A stretch of DNA of 64,000 nucleotides, from assembly GCF_029760895.1 (NCBI RefSeq), contig NZ_CP121679.1, positions 1,612,001 to 1,676,000 on the forward strand. The letters run 5' to 3'. Within the stretch, counting starts at the first letter, position 1. Each line of letters opens with the position of its first letter. The notes under the pieces were generated by a model, which was not told the DNA's origin, did not search any database, and saw only the letters and a list, made by a program, of their open reading frames with translations. Both the position numbers and the translations under genes were made by a program. This document shows positions 47,906 to 58,582 of this stretch, in pieces. This stretch comes from Ancylobacter sp. WKF20 (GTDB lineage Bacteria; Pseudomonadota; Alphaproteobacteria; Rhizobiales; Xanthobacteraceae).

Positions 47906-49315
47906 ATGACGACGGCCAAGGATGTCATGAAGCTGATAAAGGAGAACGACGTTAAGTACGTCGACCTCCGCTTCACCGATCCGCGCGGCAAGTGGCAGCA
48001 TGTCACCTTCGACCTCTCTATGGTCGATGAGGATTTCTTCGCTGAGGGTCAGGCGTTTGACGGTTCGTCGATTGCCGGCTGGAAGGCGATCAACGAATCC
48101 GACATGCACCTCCAGCCGGATCTCGATTCGGTCAGCATCGACCCGTTCTTCTCCGAGACCACCCTCGTCGTCGTCTGCGACGTGCTCGAGCCGACCACCG
48201 GCGAGCCCTATAGCCGCGACCCGCGCGGCATCGCCAAGAAGGCCGAGGCCTATCTCAAGTCCACCGGCATCGGCGATACCGTCTATATCGGCCCGGAAGC
48301 CGAGTTCTTCATCTTCGACGACGTGCGCTTCAAGGCCGACCCTTACAACACCGGCTTCAAGCTGGATTCGATCGAGCTGCCGACCAATTTCGACACCGAA
48401 TATGAAGGCGGCAATCTCGGCCACCGGGTGAAGACCAAGGGCGGCTATTTCCCCGTCCCGCCGATCGACAGCGCGCAGGACATGCGCGGTGAAATGCTCG
48501 CCGCCATGGCCCGCATGGGCGCCAAGGTCGAGAAGCACCACCACGAGGTCGCCTCCGCCCAGCACGAGCTGGGTCTGAAGTTCGACACGCTGGTGACGAT
48601 GGCCGACCACCTGCAGGTCTATAAGTACTGCATCCACCAGGTCGCCAACATCTATGGCAAGACCGCCACCTTCATGCCGAAGCCCGTCTTCGGCGACAAC
48701 GGCTCGGGCATGCATGTGCACCAGTCGATCTGGAAGGGCGGCAAGCCGCTGTTCGCCGGCAACAAATACGCCGACCTCAGCCAGGAATGCCTGTGGTACA
48801 TTGGCGGCATCATCAAGCACGCCAAGGCGCTGAACGCCTTCACCAACCCGCTGACCAACTCCTACAAGCGTCTGGTTCCGGGCTATGAGGCGCCGGTGCT
48901 GCTCGCCTATTCGGCGCGCAACCGCTCGGCCTCCTGCCGCATCCCCTACACCACCTCGCCCAAGGCCAAGCGCGTCGAGACCCGCTTCCCGGACCCCGGT
49001 GCGAACCCCTATCTCGCTTTCGCGGCGCTGGTCATGGCCGGCCTCGACGGCATCCTGAACAAGATCGACCCCGGCCCGGCGATGGACAAGGATCTCTACG
49101 ATCTGCCCCCGAAGGAGCTGAAGAAGATCCCGACCGTCTGCGGCTCGCTGCGTGAGGCGCTGGCCTCGCTCGACAAGGACCGCGAGTTCCTCAAGAAGGG
49201 CGGCGTGTTCGACGACGACTTCATCAACGCCTATATCGAACTGAAGATGACCGAGGTGATGCGCTTCGAGATGACGCCGCACCCGGTCGAGTTCGAGATG
49301 TACTACTCGGTCTGA
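47906..49315 (+). CDS. glnA: Glutamine synthetase type I
   Basis: 469 aa dodecameric enzyme that makes glutamine from glutamate, ammonia and ATP. Signatures: [29 protein letters not shown], the ATP-binding [20 protein letters not shown], and the adenylylation site Tyr in [12 protein letters not shown]. The start ATG 47906 follows AAAGAGG. Expressed from glnB and possibly its own promoter; a strong terminator follows. Confidence 0.98.
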   Translation: MTTAKDVMKLIKENDVKYVDLRFTDPRGKWQHVTFDLSMVDEDFFAEGQAFDGSSIAGWKAINESDMHLQPDLDSVSIDPFFSETTLVVVCDVLEPTTGEPYSRDPRGIAKKAEAYLKSTGIGDTVYIGPEAEFFIFDDVRFKADPYNTGFKLDSIELPTNFDTEYEGGNLGHRVKTKGGYFPVPPIDSAQDMRGEMLAAMARMGAKVEKHHHEVASAQHELGLKFDTLVTMADHLQVYKYCIHQVANIYGKTATFMPKPVFGDNGSGMHVHQSIWKGGKPLFAGNKYADLSQECLWYIGGIIKHAKALNAFTNPLTNSYKRLVPGYEAPVLLAYSARNRSASCRIPYTTSPKAKRVETRFPDPGANPYLAFAALVMAGLDGILNKIDPGPAMDKDLYDLPPKELKKIPTVCGSLREALASLDKDREFLKKGGVFDDDFINAYIELKMTEVMRFEMTPHPVEFEMYYSV

Positions 49316-49352
49316 GCCCGAATCGCCGAGCCTCGGCCCGGCCGGCTATGGA

Positions 49353-49378
49353 AGGGGCGCCTCGCGGCGCCCCTTTTT
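49353..49378 (+). terminator. Terminator of glnA
   Basis: AGGGGCGCC-TCGC-GGCGCCCCT followed by TTTT, 38 bp after the stop. Confidence 0.88.
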
Positions 49379-49404
49379 CATGGGTGCCGGACCTCCCGCC
49401 CCGC

Positions 49405-50598
49405 TCACCCCGCCGCGGCGCCGTCCACCCTGACCACCTCGATGCGGTTGCGCCCGTCCTTCTTCGCCCGGTAGAGCACGCCATCGGCGCGTTCGATCAG
49501 GATGCGCAGCCGGCTTTCCATCGCTGGCGCGGATACCGCCGCCGGCAGGCTGGCGATGGCGAGGCCGATGCTCGCCGTGCATTCCAGCGGCGCGTTATCC
49601 GCGCCCATATGCAGGCTGATCGCCGCCTGCTTCAGCCCCCGCTGCACCCGCTCGGCGGCCGCCCGCGCCGCCGCATCATCCGCGCCCGGCAGCAGCACGA
49701 CGAATTCCTCGCCGCCGACGCGGCCGATCACGTCGCCGTCCCGCACATTGTCGCGCAGCACCTGGGCGAACAGCACCAGCACGCTGTCGCCGGCGGCATG
49801 GCCGAAGCGGTCATTGATCTGCTTGAAATGGTCGAGGTCGAGGAACATCACCGCCAGCGGCCCGCCCGCCGCCGTCACCGCCACGGCCTGCTGCATGAAG
49901 CCGCGCCGGTTGAGCAGGCCGGTCAGCTCGTCGCGGTCCGCCGCCTGCCGGTATTGCTGCTCAGCGCGCTCGCGCGCCATCAGCACCACGGTGAAGCAGA
50001 TGAAGATGGTGAGCGCCATGCCGGTCAGGCCGAACCAGGCCATGGAGGGGTTGTTGAAGATCTCGATCCGGTCGCTCTGCACCTGCTCGTTGAGCAGCGG
50101 GATGCGCAGGAAGTTCATCACAAAGGCGATGGAGAGGGCGATGAACAACCCCAGCCGCGCCTTGGAGCTGCGCAGCCCGCCGCGCCAGAGCTGCTCCAGC
50201 GAGGCCAGGATCAGAATGGGAATCGCCACCGAGATCAGCACCACCCGCGCCACCGGATCGGCGTCGAAGGGCGGGATATGCACCACGAGGATCCAGGCGA
50301 GCGGCGCCGCCCAGGTGAGCAGCGGCGAGACCGGCTGGCGGTCGAAGCGCCTCAGCCCCGCCCAGAGCTGGGAATAGCCGACCAGGAAGCAGCTATTGGC
50401 CAGCGCGACGGCGATGAAATAGGGCAGCTCGTGCCGGAAAATGCCGCCGAGAATGCCGAGAATGAGGAAGCCGAGCGCGCCCGCCCAGTGGGCAAGCGCC
50501 GGTTCGGTGGGGGTGACCCACCAGACAAAGAGCAGCCCCACGGCCAGAAGCGTGGCGACCACCGTGAGCACCGCCCACAGCGTCAGCGGGTCAAGCAT
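49405..50598 (-). CDS. Membrane diguanylate cyclase (GGDEF), with I-site
   Basis: 397 aa. An N-terminal membrane domain of about six helices (LTLWAVLTVVATLLAVGLLF and later) leads to a C-terminal GGDEF domain: FLDLDHFKQINDRFGHAAGD and RVGGEEFVVLLPGADD. The inhibitory I-site RxxD (RDGD) lies five residues before GGEEF, so c-di-GMP feedback is expected. Its paralogue follows upstream at 50696. Signals sensed by the membrane domain are unknown. Confidence 0.92.
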   Translation of the reverse strand: MLDPLTLWAVLTVVATLLAVGLLFVWWVTPTEPALAHWAGALGFLILGILGGIFRHELPYFIAVALANSCFLVGYSQLWAGLRRFDRQPVSPLLTWAAPLAWILVVHIPPFDADPVARVVLISVAIPILILASLEQLWRGGLRSSKARLGLFIALSIAFVMNFLRIPLLNEQVQSDRIEIFNNPSMAWFGLTGMALTIFICFTVVLMARERAEQQYRQAADRDELTGLLNRRGFMQQAVAVTAAGGPLAVMFLDLDHFKQINDRFGHAAGDSVLVLFAQVLRDNVRDGDVIGRVGGEEFVVLLPGADDAAARAAAERVQRGLKQAAISLHMGADNAPLECTASIGLAIASLPAAVSAPAMESRLRILIERADGVLYRAKKDGRNRIEVVRVDGAAAG

Positions 50599-50695
50599 GG
50601 CGAATAAGGCGGCGTGACATCATGGAGCATCATACCCCTTTCACGCCCCCCGGCCAGCGCGCCGAGAGGCGCCGCCCGCCGCTCATCGTCACATC

Positions 50696-51913
50696 TCAGG
50701 CAACGGCCTGGCACAGCTCGACGCGGTCGCGCCCGGCCTGCTTGGCGCGGTAGAGGGCGGCGTCGGCCTCGGCGCAGAGCCGTTCGAGAATCGCCTGCCC
50801 CTGCGTATCCTCGTTGCCCTCCATCTGCCCCTCCTCCCGCTGCCCCTCCCCGGCCGGCGCGATCGCCCGCGTGGCGACGCCGATGCTGACCGTGGCGAGG
50901 AAGGCCGGCACGCCGCCCTCATGGGCGATGCGGGTGCTGGCCTCGCGAAAGGCCTGGCGCAGCCGCTCGGCGGTGGCGTGGGCGAGCGCCTCGTCGGCGC
51001 CCGGCAGCAGCACGGCGAATTCCTCCCCGCCGAGCCGCCCGGCCACGGCGCCGGCAGGGCCGCTCTGGCGCAGGATCTCGCCGAACAGCGCGAGCACCCG
51101 GTCGCCGGCGGCATGGCCGTGCCGGTCATTGATCGCCTTCAGATGGTCGAGATCGAGCATCAGCAGCGCCAGCGCCCCGCCCTGCGCGCAGATCGCGCGC
51201 GCCCGCGCCAGAAAGCCACGCCGGTTGGCGAGGCCGGTCAGCTCGTCGCGCGCCGCCTCCTCGCGCAGCTCCCGCATCGTCTGCTCGCGCACCAGCAGCA
51301 CCAGCAGGAAGCTCGCCAGCACGATCAGCCCCATGCCGATGACGCCATAGATCGCCGCATCGGCCGAGACGATGGTCAGCACCTGCTCGCGCGGCGTCAA
51401 AAGCACGGCCACCAGCCGCACGAGATTGAGCACCACCAGCGAGCCGCTCATCGCCAGCAGGCCGCGGCGCAGCGCCGGCTCGGGGATCGAAGCGCGCCAT
51501 ATTTCCCGCGCCGCGGCGAAGGTCAGCGCCGCGACGAGGGCGGCGAACAGCACGAGGCGGTCATGCATGGAGCCCGCAAAGGGCGGAACCATCACCAGCA
51601 CGCACCACGCGGCCGGGGCCGCAATCAGCCGCCAGGGCTGCGAGCGGCGGCCGGCGACGCTGCGCAGCGCCACCCATTGCAGGCTGTAGCCGGCGAGCAG
51701 CACGGCATTGGGCAAAAGCCCGAAATAGGGCGAGGGCAGAAAGTCACGCAGCAGCAGCCCGGCAATGCCGACCGCCAGCGCCAGCGTGCCGAATCCCCAT
51801 TGGGCCAGGCACGGCTCGCGGCCACCAAGTGCCCACGCAAAAAAGGTCGCGCCCGCCGAGAACAGCCCGACGAGACCGATGATGACCCAGAGCGTCCAGG
51901 GATCGAACTCCAT
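50696..51913 (-). CDS. Membrane diguanylate cyclase (GGDEF), I-site missing
   Basis: 405 aa from ATG 51913 (MEFDPWTLWVIIGLVGLFSA), chosen to align with the start of the paralogue; an ATG at 51946 is possible. Same architecture: membrane domain, then LMLDLDHLKAINDRHGHAAG and RLGGEEFAVLLPGADE. The position of the RxxD I-site reads PAGA, so product inhibition is probably lost. An insertion after the core (APAGEGQREEGQMEGNEDTQ) is not in the paralogue. Tandem duplication followed by divergence is the simplest origin. Confidence 0.9.
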   Translation of the reverse strand: MEFDPWTLWVIIGLVGLFSAGATFFAWALGGREPCLAQWGFGTLALAVGIAGLLLRDFLPSPYFGLLPNAVLLAGYSLQWVALRSVAGRRSQPWRLIAAPAAWCVLVMVPPFAGSMHDRLVLFAALVAALTFAAAREIWRASIPEPALRRGLLAMSGSLVVLNLVRLVAVLLTPREQVLTIVSADAAIYGVIGMGLIVLASFLLVLLVREQTMRELREEAARDELTGLANRRGFLARARAICAQGGALALLMLDLDHLKAINDRHGHAAGDRVLALFGEILRQSGPAGAVAGRLGGEEFAVLLPGADEALAHATAERLRQAFREASTRIAHEGGVPAFLATVSIGVATRAIAPAGEGQREEGQMEGNEDTQGQAILERLCAEADAALYRAKQAGRDRVELCQAVA

Positions 51914-52009
51914 CCACCGTCCGGTCCGCGCCGGTCCCCGTGCCATGCCCCGCGGAGGAGGGACTCAGCGCGCGCCCCGTCCGCGCGGGCAGCATACCCC
52001 CGCACAAGC

Positions 52010-52036
52010 AAAAGGGCAGGCCTTGCGGGCCTGCCC
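52010..52036 (-). terminator. Terminator of the rplM-rpsI operon
   Basis: Minus strand GGGCAGGCC-CGCAA-GGCCTGCCC then TTTT, 28 bp after the rpsI stop. Confidence 0.9.
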
Positions 52037-52063
52037 TTCGAGATCGTCCGTGTAAAACGGAAA

Positions 52064-52540
52064 TCAGCGCTTCGAGAACTGGAAGCTGCGGCGGGCCTTG
52101 GCCTTGCCGTACTTCTTACGCTCGACGACACGCGAGTCGCGGGTCAGGAAGCCACCCTTCTTGAGCGGGCCGCGCAGCTCGGGCTCGTAATAGGTCAGAG
52201 CGCGCGAAATGCCGTGGCGCAGCGCGCCGGCCTGGCCGGAGAGGCCGCCGCCGGAGACGGTGGCAACCACGTCATACTGGCCGGTGCGGGCCGCCGTCGT
52301 GAAGGGCTGCTGGATGATCAGGCGCAGCACCGGACGGGCGAAATAGGTCTCGATATCGCGCTCGTTGACCAGGATCTTGCCCGTGCCGGGGCGGATCCAC
52401 ACGCGGGCGACCGCGTTCTTGCGCTTGCCGGTGGCGTAGGAGCGGCCCTGGCGGTCCAGCTTCTGGACATGCTTGGGAGCCTCGACGGCCTGCGGCTTCA
52501 GGGCCTCGAGCCCGTCGAGCGACTGGATGAGCTCAGCCAT
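52064..52540 (-). CDS. rpsI: 30S ribosomal protein S9
   Basis: 158 aa with the alphaproteobacterial N-terminal extension. Core: [45 protein letters not shown], and [20 protein letters not shown] ending FSKR, whose C-terminal Arg contacts P-site tRNA. It follows rplM by 2 bp in the universal L13-S9 operon. Confidence 0.98.
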   Translation of the reverse strand: MAELIQSLDGLEALKPQAVEAPKHVQKLDRQGRSYATGKRKNAVARVWIRPGTGKILVNERDIETYFARPVLRLIIQQPFTTAARTGQYDVVATVSGGGLSGQAGALRHGISRALTYYEPELRGPLKKGGFLTRDSRVVERKKYGKAKARRSFQFSKR

Positions 52541-52542
52541 TG

Positions 52543-53004
52543 TCAGATCCCCACATTCTTACGGTTGAGCGCGGCGACGTCGAGCGTGACCGGCTGCTGG
52601 GCTTCATGCGGGTGGCTGGCGCCCTTGTAGACGCGCAGATTGCCCATCAGCTTGCGGCCAAGGGGGCCGCGCGCCAGCATGCGCTCGACCGCCTTCTCGA
52701 CCACGCGCTCGGGGAAACGGCCGTCGAGGATGAACTTCGCGGTCCGCTCCTTGATGCCGCCCGGGAAGCCGGTGTGGTGGTAGTAAACCTTGGCAGCGCG
52801 CTTGTTGCCGGTCAGCACCACCTTCTCGGCGTTGATGACGACGATGTTGTCGCCGCAATCAACGTGGGGGGTGTAGGTCGGCTTGTGCTTGCCCTTGAGG
52901 CGGGTGGCGATGATCGTCGCGAGACGGCCGACAACGAGGCCGGAGGCGTCGATCACGACCCACTTCTTGTCTACGTCGGCCGGTTTTGCCGAATACGTCT
53001 TCAT
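52543..53004 (-). CDS. rplM: 50S ribosomal protein L13
   Basis: 153 aa from ATG 53004 ([20 protein letters not shown]); a TTG 12 bp upstream would add four residues and is less likely. Core motifs [48 protein letters not shown] and [19 protein letters not shown] are intact. First gene of the L13-S9 operon. Confidence 0.98.
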   Translation of the reverse strand: MKTYSAKPADVDKKWVVIDASGLVVGRLATIIATRLKGKHKPTYTPHVDCGDNIVVINAEKVVLTGNKRAAKVYYHHTGFPGGIKERTAKFILDGRFPERVVEKAVERMLARGPLGRKLMGNLRVYKGASHPHEAQQPVTLDVAALNRKNVGI

Positions 53005-53067
53005 GGGAATGTCCAATATGCAAGGGGATGCCAGCCTTAAGCGGCGGCACTTCTCTCGTGGCGCGGC

Positions 53068-53095
53068 TTTTAGCGGAGGCGGCGCGCAACGTCAA
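53068..53095 (-). promoter_or_regulatory. Promoter of rplM-rpsI
   Basis: Minus strand: -35 TTGACG (53095-53090), 16-bp spacer, -10 CTAAAA (53073-53068), about 60 bp upstream of ATG 53004. The rest of the 53005-53324 gap holds a short inverted repeat (AGGTA...TACCT near 53143) and the promoter side of the next gene; nothing else was recognised. Confidence 0.6.
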
Positions 53096-53324
53096 TCGGC
53101 ACACTTCCGAAAAAGCCCATCCAATTCAATGGGTTACGAGATAGGTATTTTATTACCTGCTTCTAAGTCCCTAAAATGGCTCACCCGGCGCCCTTATAGC
53201 CTGGCAAAGCGGGCCGGCCAGCCGGCCCGCGATGGATTTCCGCCGCCCGCGCGCCTATCTCGAGGGCGGGCCAGCCGCGAACGCGCCCCCCCATGAGAGG
53301 CGCCCGGCGCAGAAGGGACAGAGC

Positions 53325-53765
53325 ATGCCGCACGATTCCTATGACGACGCCTTCATCGCCGATTGGCTCGGCCGCGTGCGCACCATCGCCGTGGTCGGCG
53401 CCAGCCCCAACCCGGCCCGCCCCAGCCATGGCGTCGCGCTCTACCTGGCGCGGCATGGCTACAAGGTCATCGCCATCAATCCCGGCCAGGCCGGGCGCGA
53501 CATTGCCGGCCTGCCGACCTATGCCCGCCTCGCCGATGTGCCCGAGCCGATCGACATGGTCGATGTGTTCCGCGCGCCGGAATATCTCGACGGCGTGGTG
53601 GCGGAGACGCTGGCGCTCGCCCCGCGCCCGGCGCTGATCTGGACCCAGCTCGGGGTGCGCGACGATGCGGCCGCCGCCAAGGCGGAAGCCGCGGGCATCG
53701 CCGTCATTCAGGACCGCTGCCCGGCCATCGAGATTCCGCGCCTGCGCCTGCCGCGACTGGCGTGA
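53325..53765 (+). CDS. CoA-binding domain protein (YccU-like)
   Basis: 146 aa from ATG 53325, preceded by AAGGGA. A single Rossmann CoA-binding domain: RTIAVVGASPNPARPSHGVA, GYKVIAINPGQAGRDIAG, MVDVFRAPEYLDGVV, ALIWTQLGVRDDAAAAKAE and VIQDRCPAIEIPRL. This matches the YccU family of small CoA-binding proteins; physiological role unclear. In many Rhizobiales it precedes an O-acetylhomoserine sulfhydrylase gene, as here. Confidence 0.9.
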   Translation: MPHDSYDDAFIADWLGRVRTIAVVGASPNPARPSHGVALYLARHGYKVIAINPGQAGRDIAGLPTYARLADVPEPIDMVDVFRAPEYLDGVVAETLALAPRPALIWTQLGVRDDAAAAKAEAAGIAVIQDRCPAIEIPRLRLPRLA

Positions 53766-54159
53766 GTTTCATCGGGCGCTGCTAGAAGAAGAGGCGGGGC
53801 GACAGCGCGGCGGTGCGTACCGCGGACCACGGCACCGAGGCATCCGCCACGCCTGCGAGGCGCCGCTTACCCGTACCGAAGCCGCACTGCCGCCCCGCGC
53901 CGACCCTAGGCGGCGCGGCTTTCGTGAAGCTGTCGCGAGGCTGGCGCCAATGAGGTTTAGCGGGAGTTTGGCAACGACGTCCCGCCCCGCGCAGGGCTGA
54001 CGCGCCCGGCTTGCCTTCCAGCCTCAGGGCCGGACGAGAAAACAACAAATATCATATGTTGTTTAAATATTTTGCCAGACATCTTGCGTTTTTTAGTGGA
54101 GCCGCAAGGATGGAGGTAACGGCCGGCGTGTCACGCGGCCAGCCGAGCAGGAGACACCC
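53766..54159. other. Intergenic region upstream of metY
   Basis: 394 bp without a credible gene. A perfect 8-bp inverted repeat AAACAACA...TGTTGTTT (54040-54047 and 54057-54064, 9-bp spacer) in a locally AT-rich stretch is a good operator candidate for metY. I looked for SAM-II or related riboswitch cores and saw none. Confidence 0.5.
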
Positions 54160-55449
54160 ATGACCGAGACCCCCACCACGCCCGGATTCGCTACCCTTGC
54201 CGTCCATGCCGGCGCGCAGCCGGACCCGACCACCAAGGCGCGCGCCACGCCGATCTACCAGACCACGTCCTTCGTGTTCGACGATGTCGACCACGCCGCC
54301 TCGCTGTTCGGGCTGAAGGCGTTCGGCAATATCTATACGCGCATCGGCAACCCCACCAATGCGGTGCTGGAGGAGCGCGTGGCCGCGCTCGAAGGCGGCA
54401 CGGCGGCGCTCGCGGTCGCCTCGGGCCATGCGGCCCAGCTCATCACCTTCCAGACCCTGCTGCAGCCGGGCGACGAGTTCATCGCCGCGCGCAAGCTCTA
54501 TGGCGGTTCGATCAACCAGTTCAACCACGCCTTCAAGAGTTTCGGCTGGAACGTGGTGTGGGCCGATTCCGACGACATCGCCTCCTTCGAGAAGGCGATC
54601 TCGCCCAAGACCAAGGCGATCTTCATCGAATCCATCGCCAATCCCGGCGGCATCGTCACCGACATCGCCGCCATCTCGAAGATCGCCAAGCGCGCCGGCG
54701 TGCCGCTGATCGTCGACAACACGCTGGCGACCCCCTACCTGATCCGCCCCTTCGAGCATGGCGCCGACATCGTCATCCACTCCGCCACCAAATTCCTCGG
54801 CGGCCATGGCAACTCGATCGCCGGCATCATCGTCGATGGCGGCTCGTTCAACTGGCTGCGCGAGGGGCGCTATCCCTTCCTGTCGCAGCCGCGCCCGGAA
54901 TATGAGGGCGTGGTGATCGGCGAGACCTTCGGCAATTTCGCCTTCGCCATCGCCGCGCGCGTGCTCGGCCTGCGCGATCTCGGGCCGGCGCTCTCGCCCT
55001 TCAACGCCTTCCTCATCCTCACCGGCATCGAGACCCTGCCACTGCGCATCCAGCGCCACAGCGACAACGCGCTGGCGGTGGCGAAATTCCTGGCCGACCA
55101 CCCCAAGGTGGAATGGGTGAGCTATCCCGGCCTGCCGGGCGACCGCTATTACAACCTCGCCCAGCGCTACACGCCCAAGGGCGCCGGCGCGGTGTTCACC
55201 TTCGGGCTGAAGGGCGGCTATGAGGCGGGCGTGGCGGTGGTCTCGGGCGTGAAGCTGTTCTCGCACCTCGCCAATATCGGCGACACCCGCTCGCTCATCA
55301 TCCACCCGGCCTCCACCACCCACCGCCAGCTCGCCGACGAGCAGAAGAGCGCGGCGGGCGCGGGGCCGGAGGTGATCCGCGTCTCCGTCGGCATCGAGGA
55401 CGCCGCCGACATCATCGCCGATCTGGAGCAGGCGCTGGCGGGCGCCTGA
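54160..55449 (+). CDS. metY: O-acetylhomoserine aminocarboxypropyltransferase (sulfhydrylase)
   Basis: 429 aa PLP enzyme of the Cys/Met metabolism family that makes homocysteine (or methionine) from O-acetylhomoserine and sulfide (or methanethiol). Motifs: [59 protein letters not shown], and the PLP Lys in [16 protein letters not shown]. Length suits MetY (about 430). AGGAGAC precedes the ATG. Confidence 0.94.
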   Translation: MTETPTTPGFATLAVHAGAQPDPTTKARATPIYQTTSFVFDDVDHAASLFGLKAFGNIYTRIGNPTNAVLEERVAALEGGTAALAVASGHAAQLITFQTLLQPGDEFIAARKLYGGSINQFNHAFKSFGWNVVWADSDDIASFEKAISPKTKAIFIESIANPGGIVTDIAAISKIAKRAGVPLIVDNTLATPYLIRPFEHGADIVIHSATKFLGGHGNSIAGIIVDGGSFNWLREGRYPFLSQPRPEYEGVVIGETFGNFAFAIAARVLGLRDLGPALSPFNAFLILTGIETLPLRIQRHSDNALAVAKFLADHPKVEWVSYPGLPGDRYYNLAQRYTPKGAGAVFTFGLKGGYEAGVAVVSGVKLFSHLANIGDTRSLIIHPASTTHRQLADEQKSAAGAGPEVIRVSVGIEDAADIIADLEQALAGA

Positions 55450-55652
55450 GTCACACCAAGCTTTCGCCCAGCTTGCCGAAGATGAACGATTTATGAGTTT
55501 GGCATGCAGGCGATGCAGGGCTGGGATGCGGTATACTTCCTACCGAATGAGCAGGATGTCGAATATATAGGCAGCGAACTGATTAACGGACGTGCAGCTG
55601 GCCCCGTGTGAGGGACGGCCGCGATCCGGATCTAAGCTGATGGAGACTTCAC

Positions 55653-55814
55653 ATGCTGCTCTGGGGCCTTGTTGCCAAGCAGATCCGCCGCTGGCAGGCG
55701 TACCGCCGCACCGTTCTCGAGCTCTCGCAGCTCGACGACCGCACGCTCGCCGACATCAACGTGACCCGTGGCGAGATCGTCCACGTCGCGCGTCAGGCGG
55801 CTGCCGCGGCCTGA
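55653..55814 (+). CDS. DUF1127 small protein
   Basis: 53 aa from ATG 55653, with GGAG 8 nt upstream: RRWQAYRRTVLELSQLDDRT LADINVTRGEI is the DUF1127 signature (YjiS-like, LS.LDDR.L.DIG..R..I). Such proteins are common in Rhizobiales, some of them RNA-binding and involved in phosphate or small-RNA regulation. Monocistronic with a strong terminator. Confidence 0.88.
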   Translation: MLLWGLVAKQIRRWQAYRRTVLELSQLDDRTLADINVTRGEIVHVARQAAAAA

Positions 55815-55880
55815 TGGACCGGACGATCCGGTGAGGCAAGCCTCACTGGCCTGATCGTCCACCACACTGCACCGATCGAA

Positions 55881-55914
55881 CGGCCCCGGAAATTTCCGGG
55901 GCCGTTTCTTTTTT
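55881..55914 (+). terminator. Terminator after the DUF1127 gene
   Basis: CGGCCCCGGAAATTTCCGGGGCCG, a perfect self-complementary stem, then TTTCTTTTTT. Confidence 0.93.
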
Positions 55915-55974
55915 GGCCCGGTTCCGTGCTAAGGGCGCGGCTGGAAAGATGAGCAAAGGCAGCCCAGCGCGATC

Positions 55975-57408
55975 ATGACGAGCTCGCAGATGCGTCCGGT
56001 CCACATCATCGGCGGCGGCCTCGCCGGCTGCGAAGCCGCCTGGCAGCTCGCCCGTCGCGGCGTTCCCGTGGTGCTGCACGAAATGCGCCCCACGCGCGGC
56101 ACGGATGCCCATAAGAGCGAGGATCTGGCCGAGCTGGTCTGCTCCAACTCCTTCAGATCAGACGATTCTTCCAATAATGCCGTCGGCGTGCTGCACGCCG
56201 AAATGCGCCGCCTCGGCTCGCTCATCATGGCCTGCGCCGACCGTCACCAGATACCGGCCGGCGGCGCGCTGGCGGTGGACCGCGAGGCCTTCGCCGCCGC
56301 CGTCACCGCCGCCATCACTTCCCATCCGCTCATCACGCTGGAGCGCGGCGAGATCACCGGCCTGCCGCCGGAGGACTGGGACAACGTCATCATCGCCACC
56401 GGCCCCCTCACCTCCCCGGCGCTGGCCGAAGCCATCCGCGCCCGCACGGATGAGAGCGCGCTCGCCTTCTTCGACGCCATCGCGCCGATAATTCACTTTG
56501 ATTCCATAGACATGGACGTGTGCTGGTTCCAGTCGCGCTATGACAAGGTGGGCCCCGGCGGCACCGGCGCCGACTACATCAACTGCCCGATGGACAAGGC
56601 GCAATACGAAGCCTTCGTCGCCGCGCTGATCGAATCCGACACCGTGCCCTTCCGCGATTTCGAGGCGGCGACGCCCTATTTCGACGGCTGCCTGCCGATC
56701 GAGGTCATGGCCGCACGCGGGCCCGAGACGCTGCGCCACGGCCCGATGAAGCCGATGGGCCTCACCAATGCTCACAACCCGACCGTGAAGCCCTATGCCG
56801 TGGTCCAGCTCCGGCAGGATAACGCCTTGGGAACGCTTTATAATATGGTCGGCTTCCAGACAAAGACGCGCCATGCCGAGCAGGTGCGGATCTTCCGCAT
56901 GATTCCCGGCCTGGAAAAGGCCGAGTTCGCCCGCCTCGGCGGCCTGCACCGCAATACCTACCTCAACTCGCCCAAGCTGCTCGACCGCACCCTGCGCCTG
57001 AAAGCCGAGCCGCGCCTGCGCTTCGCCGGCCAGATCACCGGCTGCGAGGGCTATGTGGAAAGCTCCGCCATGGGCCTCATGGCCGGCCTGTTCGCCAGTG
57101 CCGAACGCCTCGGCGGTGTCATGGAACCGCCGCCGGCCACCACCGCCCATGGCGCGCTGCTCAATCACATCACCGGCGGGCATATCGAGACGGTGGAAGC
57201 GGGCCCGCGCTCCTTCCAGCCGATGAACATCAATTTCGGCCTGTTCCCGCCGCTGCACGCCAACCCCACCCGCGATGCCGATGGCAATCGCCTGCGCGGC
57301 ACGCAGAAAACCGTGGCGAAGAAACAGCTTATGGCCGCCCGTGCCTTGGCGGAGATGGACGGTTTCGCCCGCGCCCATGTCGATCTCGCCGGTGAGGAAG
57401 CCGCGTGA
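55975..57408 (+). CDS. trmFO: Methylenetetrahydrofolate-tRNA-(uracil-5-)-methyltransferase
   Basis: 477 aa flavoprotein that makes m5U54 in the tRNA T-loop using methylene-THF. The N-terminal FAD-binding [40 protein letters not shown] and [20 protein letters not shown] are typical; later [27 protein letters not shown] and [20 protein letters not shown] complete the family pattern. It overlaps the next gene by 4 bp. Confidence 0.97.
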   Translation: MTSSQMRPVHIIGGGLAGCEAAWQLARRGVPVVLHEMRPTRGTDAHKSEDLAELVCSNSFRSDDSSNNAVGVLHAEMRRLGSLIMACADRHQIPAGGALAVDREAFAAAVTAAITSHPLITLERGEITGLPPEDWDNVIIATGPLTSPALAEAIRARTDESALAFFDAIAPIIHFDSIDMDVCWFQSRYDKVGPGGTGADYINCPMDKAQYEAFVAALIESDTVPFRDFEAATPYFDGCLPIEVMAARGPETLRHGPMKPMGLTNAHNPTVKPYAVVQLRQDNALGTLYNMVGFQTKTRHAEQVRIFRMIPGLEKAEFARLGGLHRNTYLNSPKLLDRTLRLKAEPRLRFAGQITGCEGYVESSAMGLMAGLFASAERLGGVMEPPPATTAHGALLNHITGGHIETVEAGPRSFQPMNINFGLFPPLHANPTRDADGNRLRGTQKTVAKKQLMAARALAEMDGFARAHVDLAGEEAA

Positions 57409-58484
57409 CCATGCGCCCCGACGCCCTCTCGGCCCCGCGCGGCTTCACGCTCGACACCGTGCTGAAGCGCGACATCTTCAGCACCATCGAGCGCGGCACC
57501 TGGCATGACGGGCAGGGCCGCGCCTTCCCGGCCGTGCGCCGGCGCTATGACGACGTGAAATGGTGGGTGAAGCCGCTCGCCCGCCACTTCGCCCGCCGCG
57601 AGGCACGGGCGCTGCGCCGGGCCGAGGGCAGCGGTCATACCGTACCGGTCTATGCGCTGGAGGAAGGCGCGCTGGTGCGTGGCTTCGTCGACGGCATCCC
57701 GCTGCAGATCGCCCGCCCCTATGGCGACGCCGCCTTCTTCCGCTCGGCGCGGCAGGGCCTGCGCGAGGTACATCGCCGCCGCATCGCCCATAATGACCTC
57801 GCCAAGCCGCAAAACTGGCTCTACGCGGCGGATGGGCGTGCCGTGCTGATGGATTTCCAGCTCGCCTTCTGTTTTGAGAGGCGCAGCAAGATCTTCCGTA
57901 TCGCGGCCTATGAGGACATTCGCCACCTCTTGAAGCAGAAGCGCAGCTTCTGCCCGGAGGCGCTGACCCCGATCGAGAAGCGCATTCTCGCCCGCAAGAG
58001 CCTGTTCAACCGCATCTGGATGAGCACCGGCAAGAAGGTCTACAACTTCGTCACCCGCCGCCTACTGAACTACCATGATACCGAAGGGCGCGGCCCGCGC
58101 GCCATGGAGCAGGGCCCGGCCATCGCCACCGTGCTGGCCGCCCATCCCGGTGTCAGCGCGGTCCATATCGCCGACTTCCCGACTGCCGGTCACAGCTTCG
58201 GCCTCTATGCCTTCGTCGAGGCCGCCGGTGTCGAGGAAGCCGCGCTGCGCGAGCGCCTGACAGCCGAGCTGCCGGGGATCCTGCCGCCCGAGCATATCCA
58301 GACCGTCGCCGCCCTGCCCCGCGACGCGAGCGGCGAGCCGCGCGACGACCTGCTGCGCCTTGTGGCGCTGAACCAGCTCGACCAGCTCGACCAGCTTCCG
58401 CGCACCCCCGAGCAGCAGGTCGCGCTCGACGCCATCATCCGCGAGCGGCGCAATCTCAGCGATCGCGTCCGTCGCGGCATTTAG
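57405..58484 (+). CDS. Kinase-like protein (RIO/ABC1-type fold) with extra C-terminal domain
   Basis: 359 aa from GTG 57405 (ATG 57411 possible). Residues 20-180 form a small protein-kinase-like fold: the catalytic loop [17 protein letters not shown], with HxDxxxxN, and the metal-binding [13 protein letters not shown] in place of DFG. The C-terminal third ([40 protein letters not shown]) resembles the last domain of AMP-forming synthetases. Coupled to trmFO; substrate unknown, perhaps a sugar in the envelope pathway that follows. Confidence 0.75.
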   Translation: MTMRPDALSAPRGFTLDTVLKRDIFSTIERGTWHDGQGRAFPAVRRRYDDVKWWVKPLARHFARREARALRRAEGSGHTVPVYALEEGALVRGFVDGIPLQIARPYGDAAFFRSARQGLREVHRRRIAHNDLAKPQNWLYAADGRAVLMDFQLAFCFERRSKIFRIAAYEDIRHLLKQKRSFCPEALTPIEKRILARKSLFNRIWMSTGKKVYNFVTRRLLNYHDTEGRGPRAMEQGPAIATVLAAHPGVSAVHIADFPTAGHSFGLYAFVEAAGVEEAALRERLTAELPGILPPEHIQTVAALPRDASGEPRDDLLRLVALNQLDQLDQLPRTPEQQVALDAIIRERRNLSDRVRRGI

Positions 58485-58582
58485 CCGGGGTTTCCCCATA
58501 CCGGCCTTGACTCTACTGCGCTGCACCTAAAGATGCGCCCGCGGATCGTGGGGTGGTTCGCGGACCAATCGCGTGGGGGCAT

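Noticed and set aside
54066..54159. SAM riboswitch before metY
   Set aside because: The leader is short and I could not fit a SAM-II, SAM-IV or SAM/SAH core to it.
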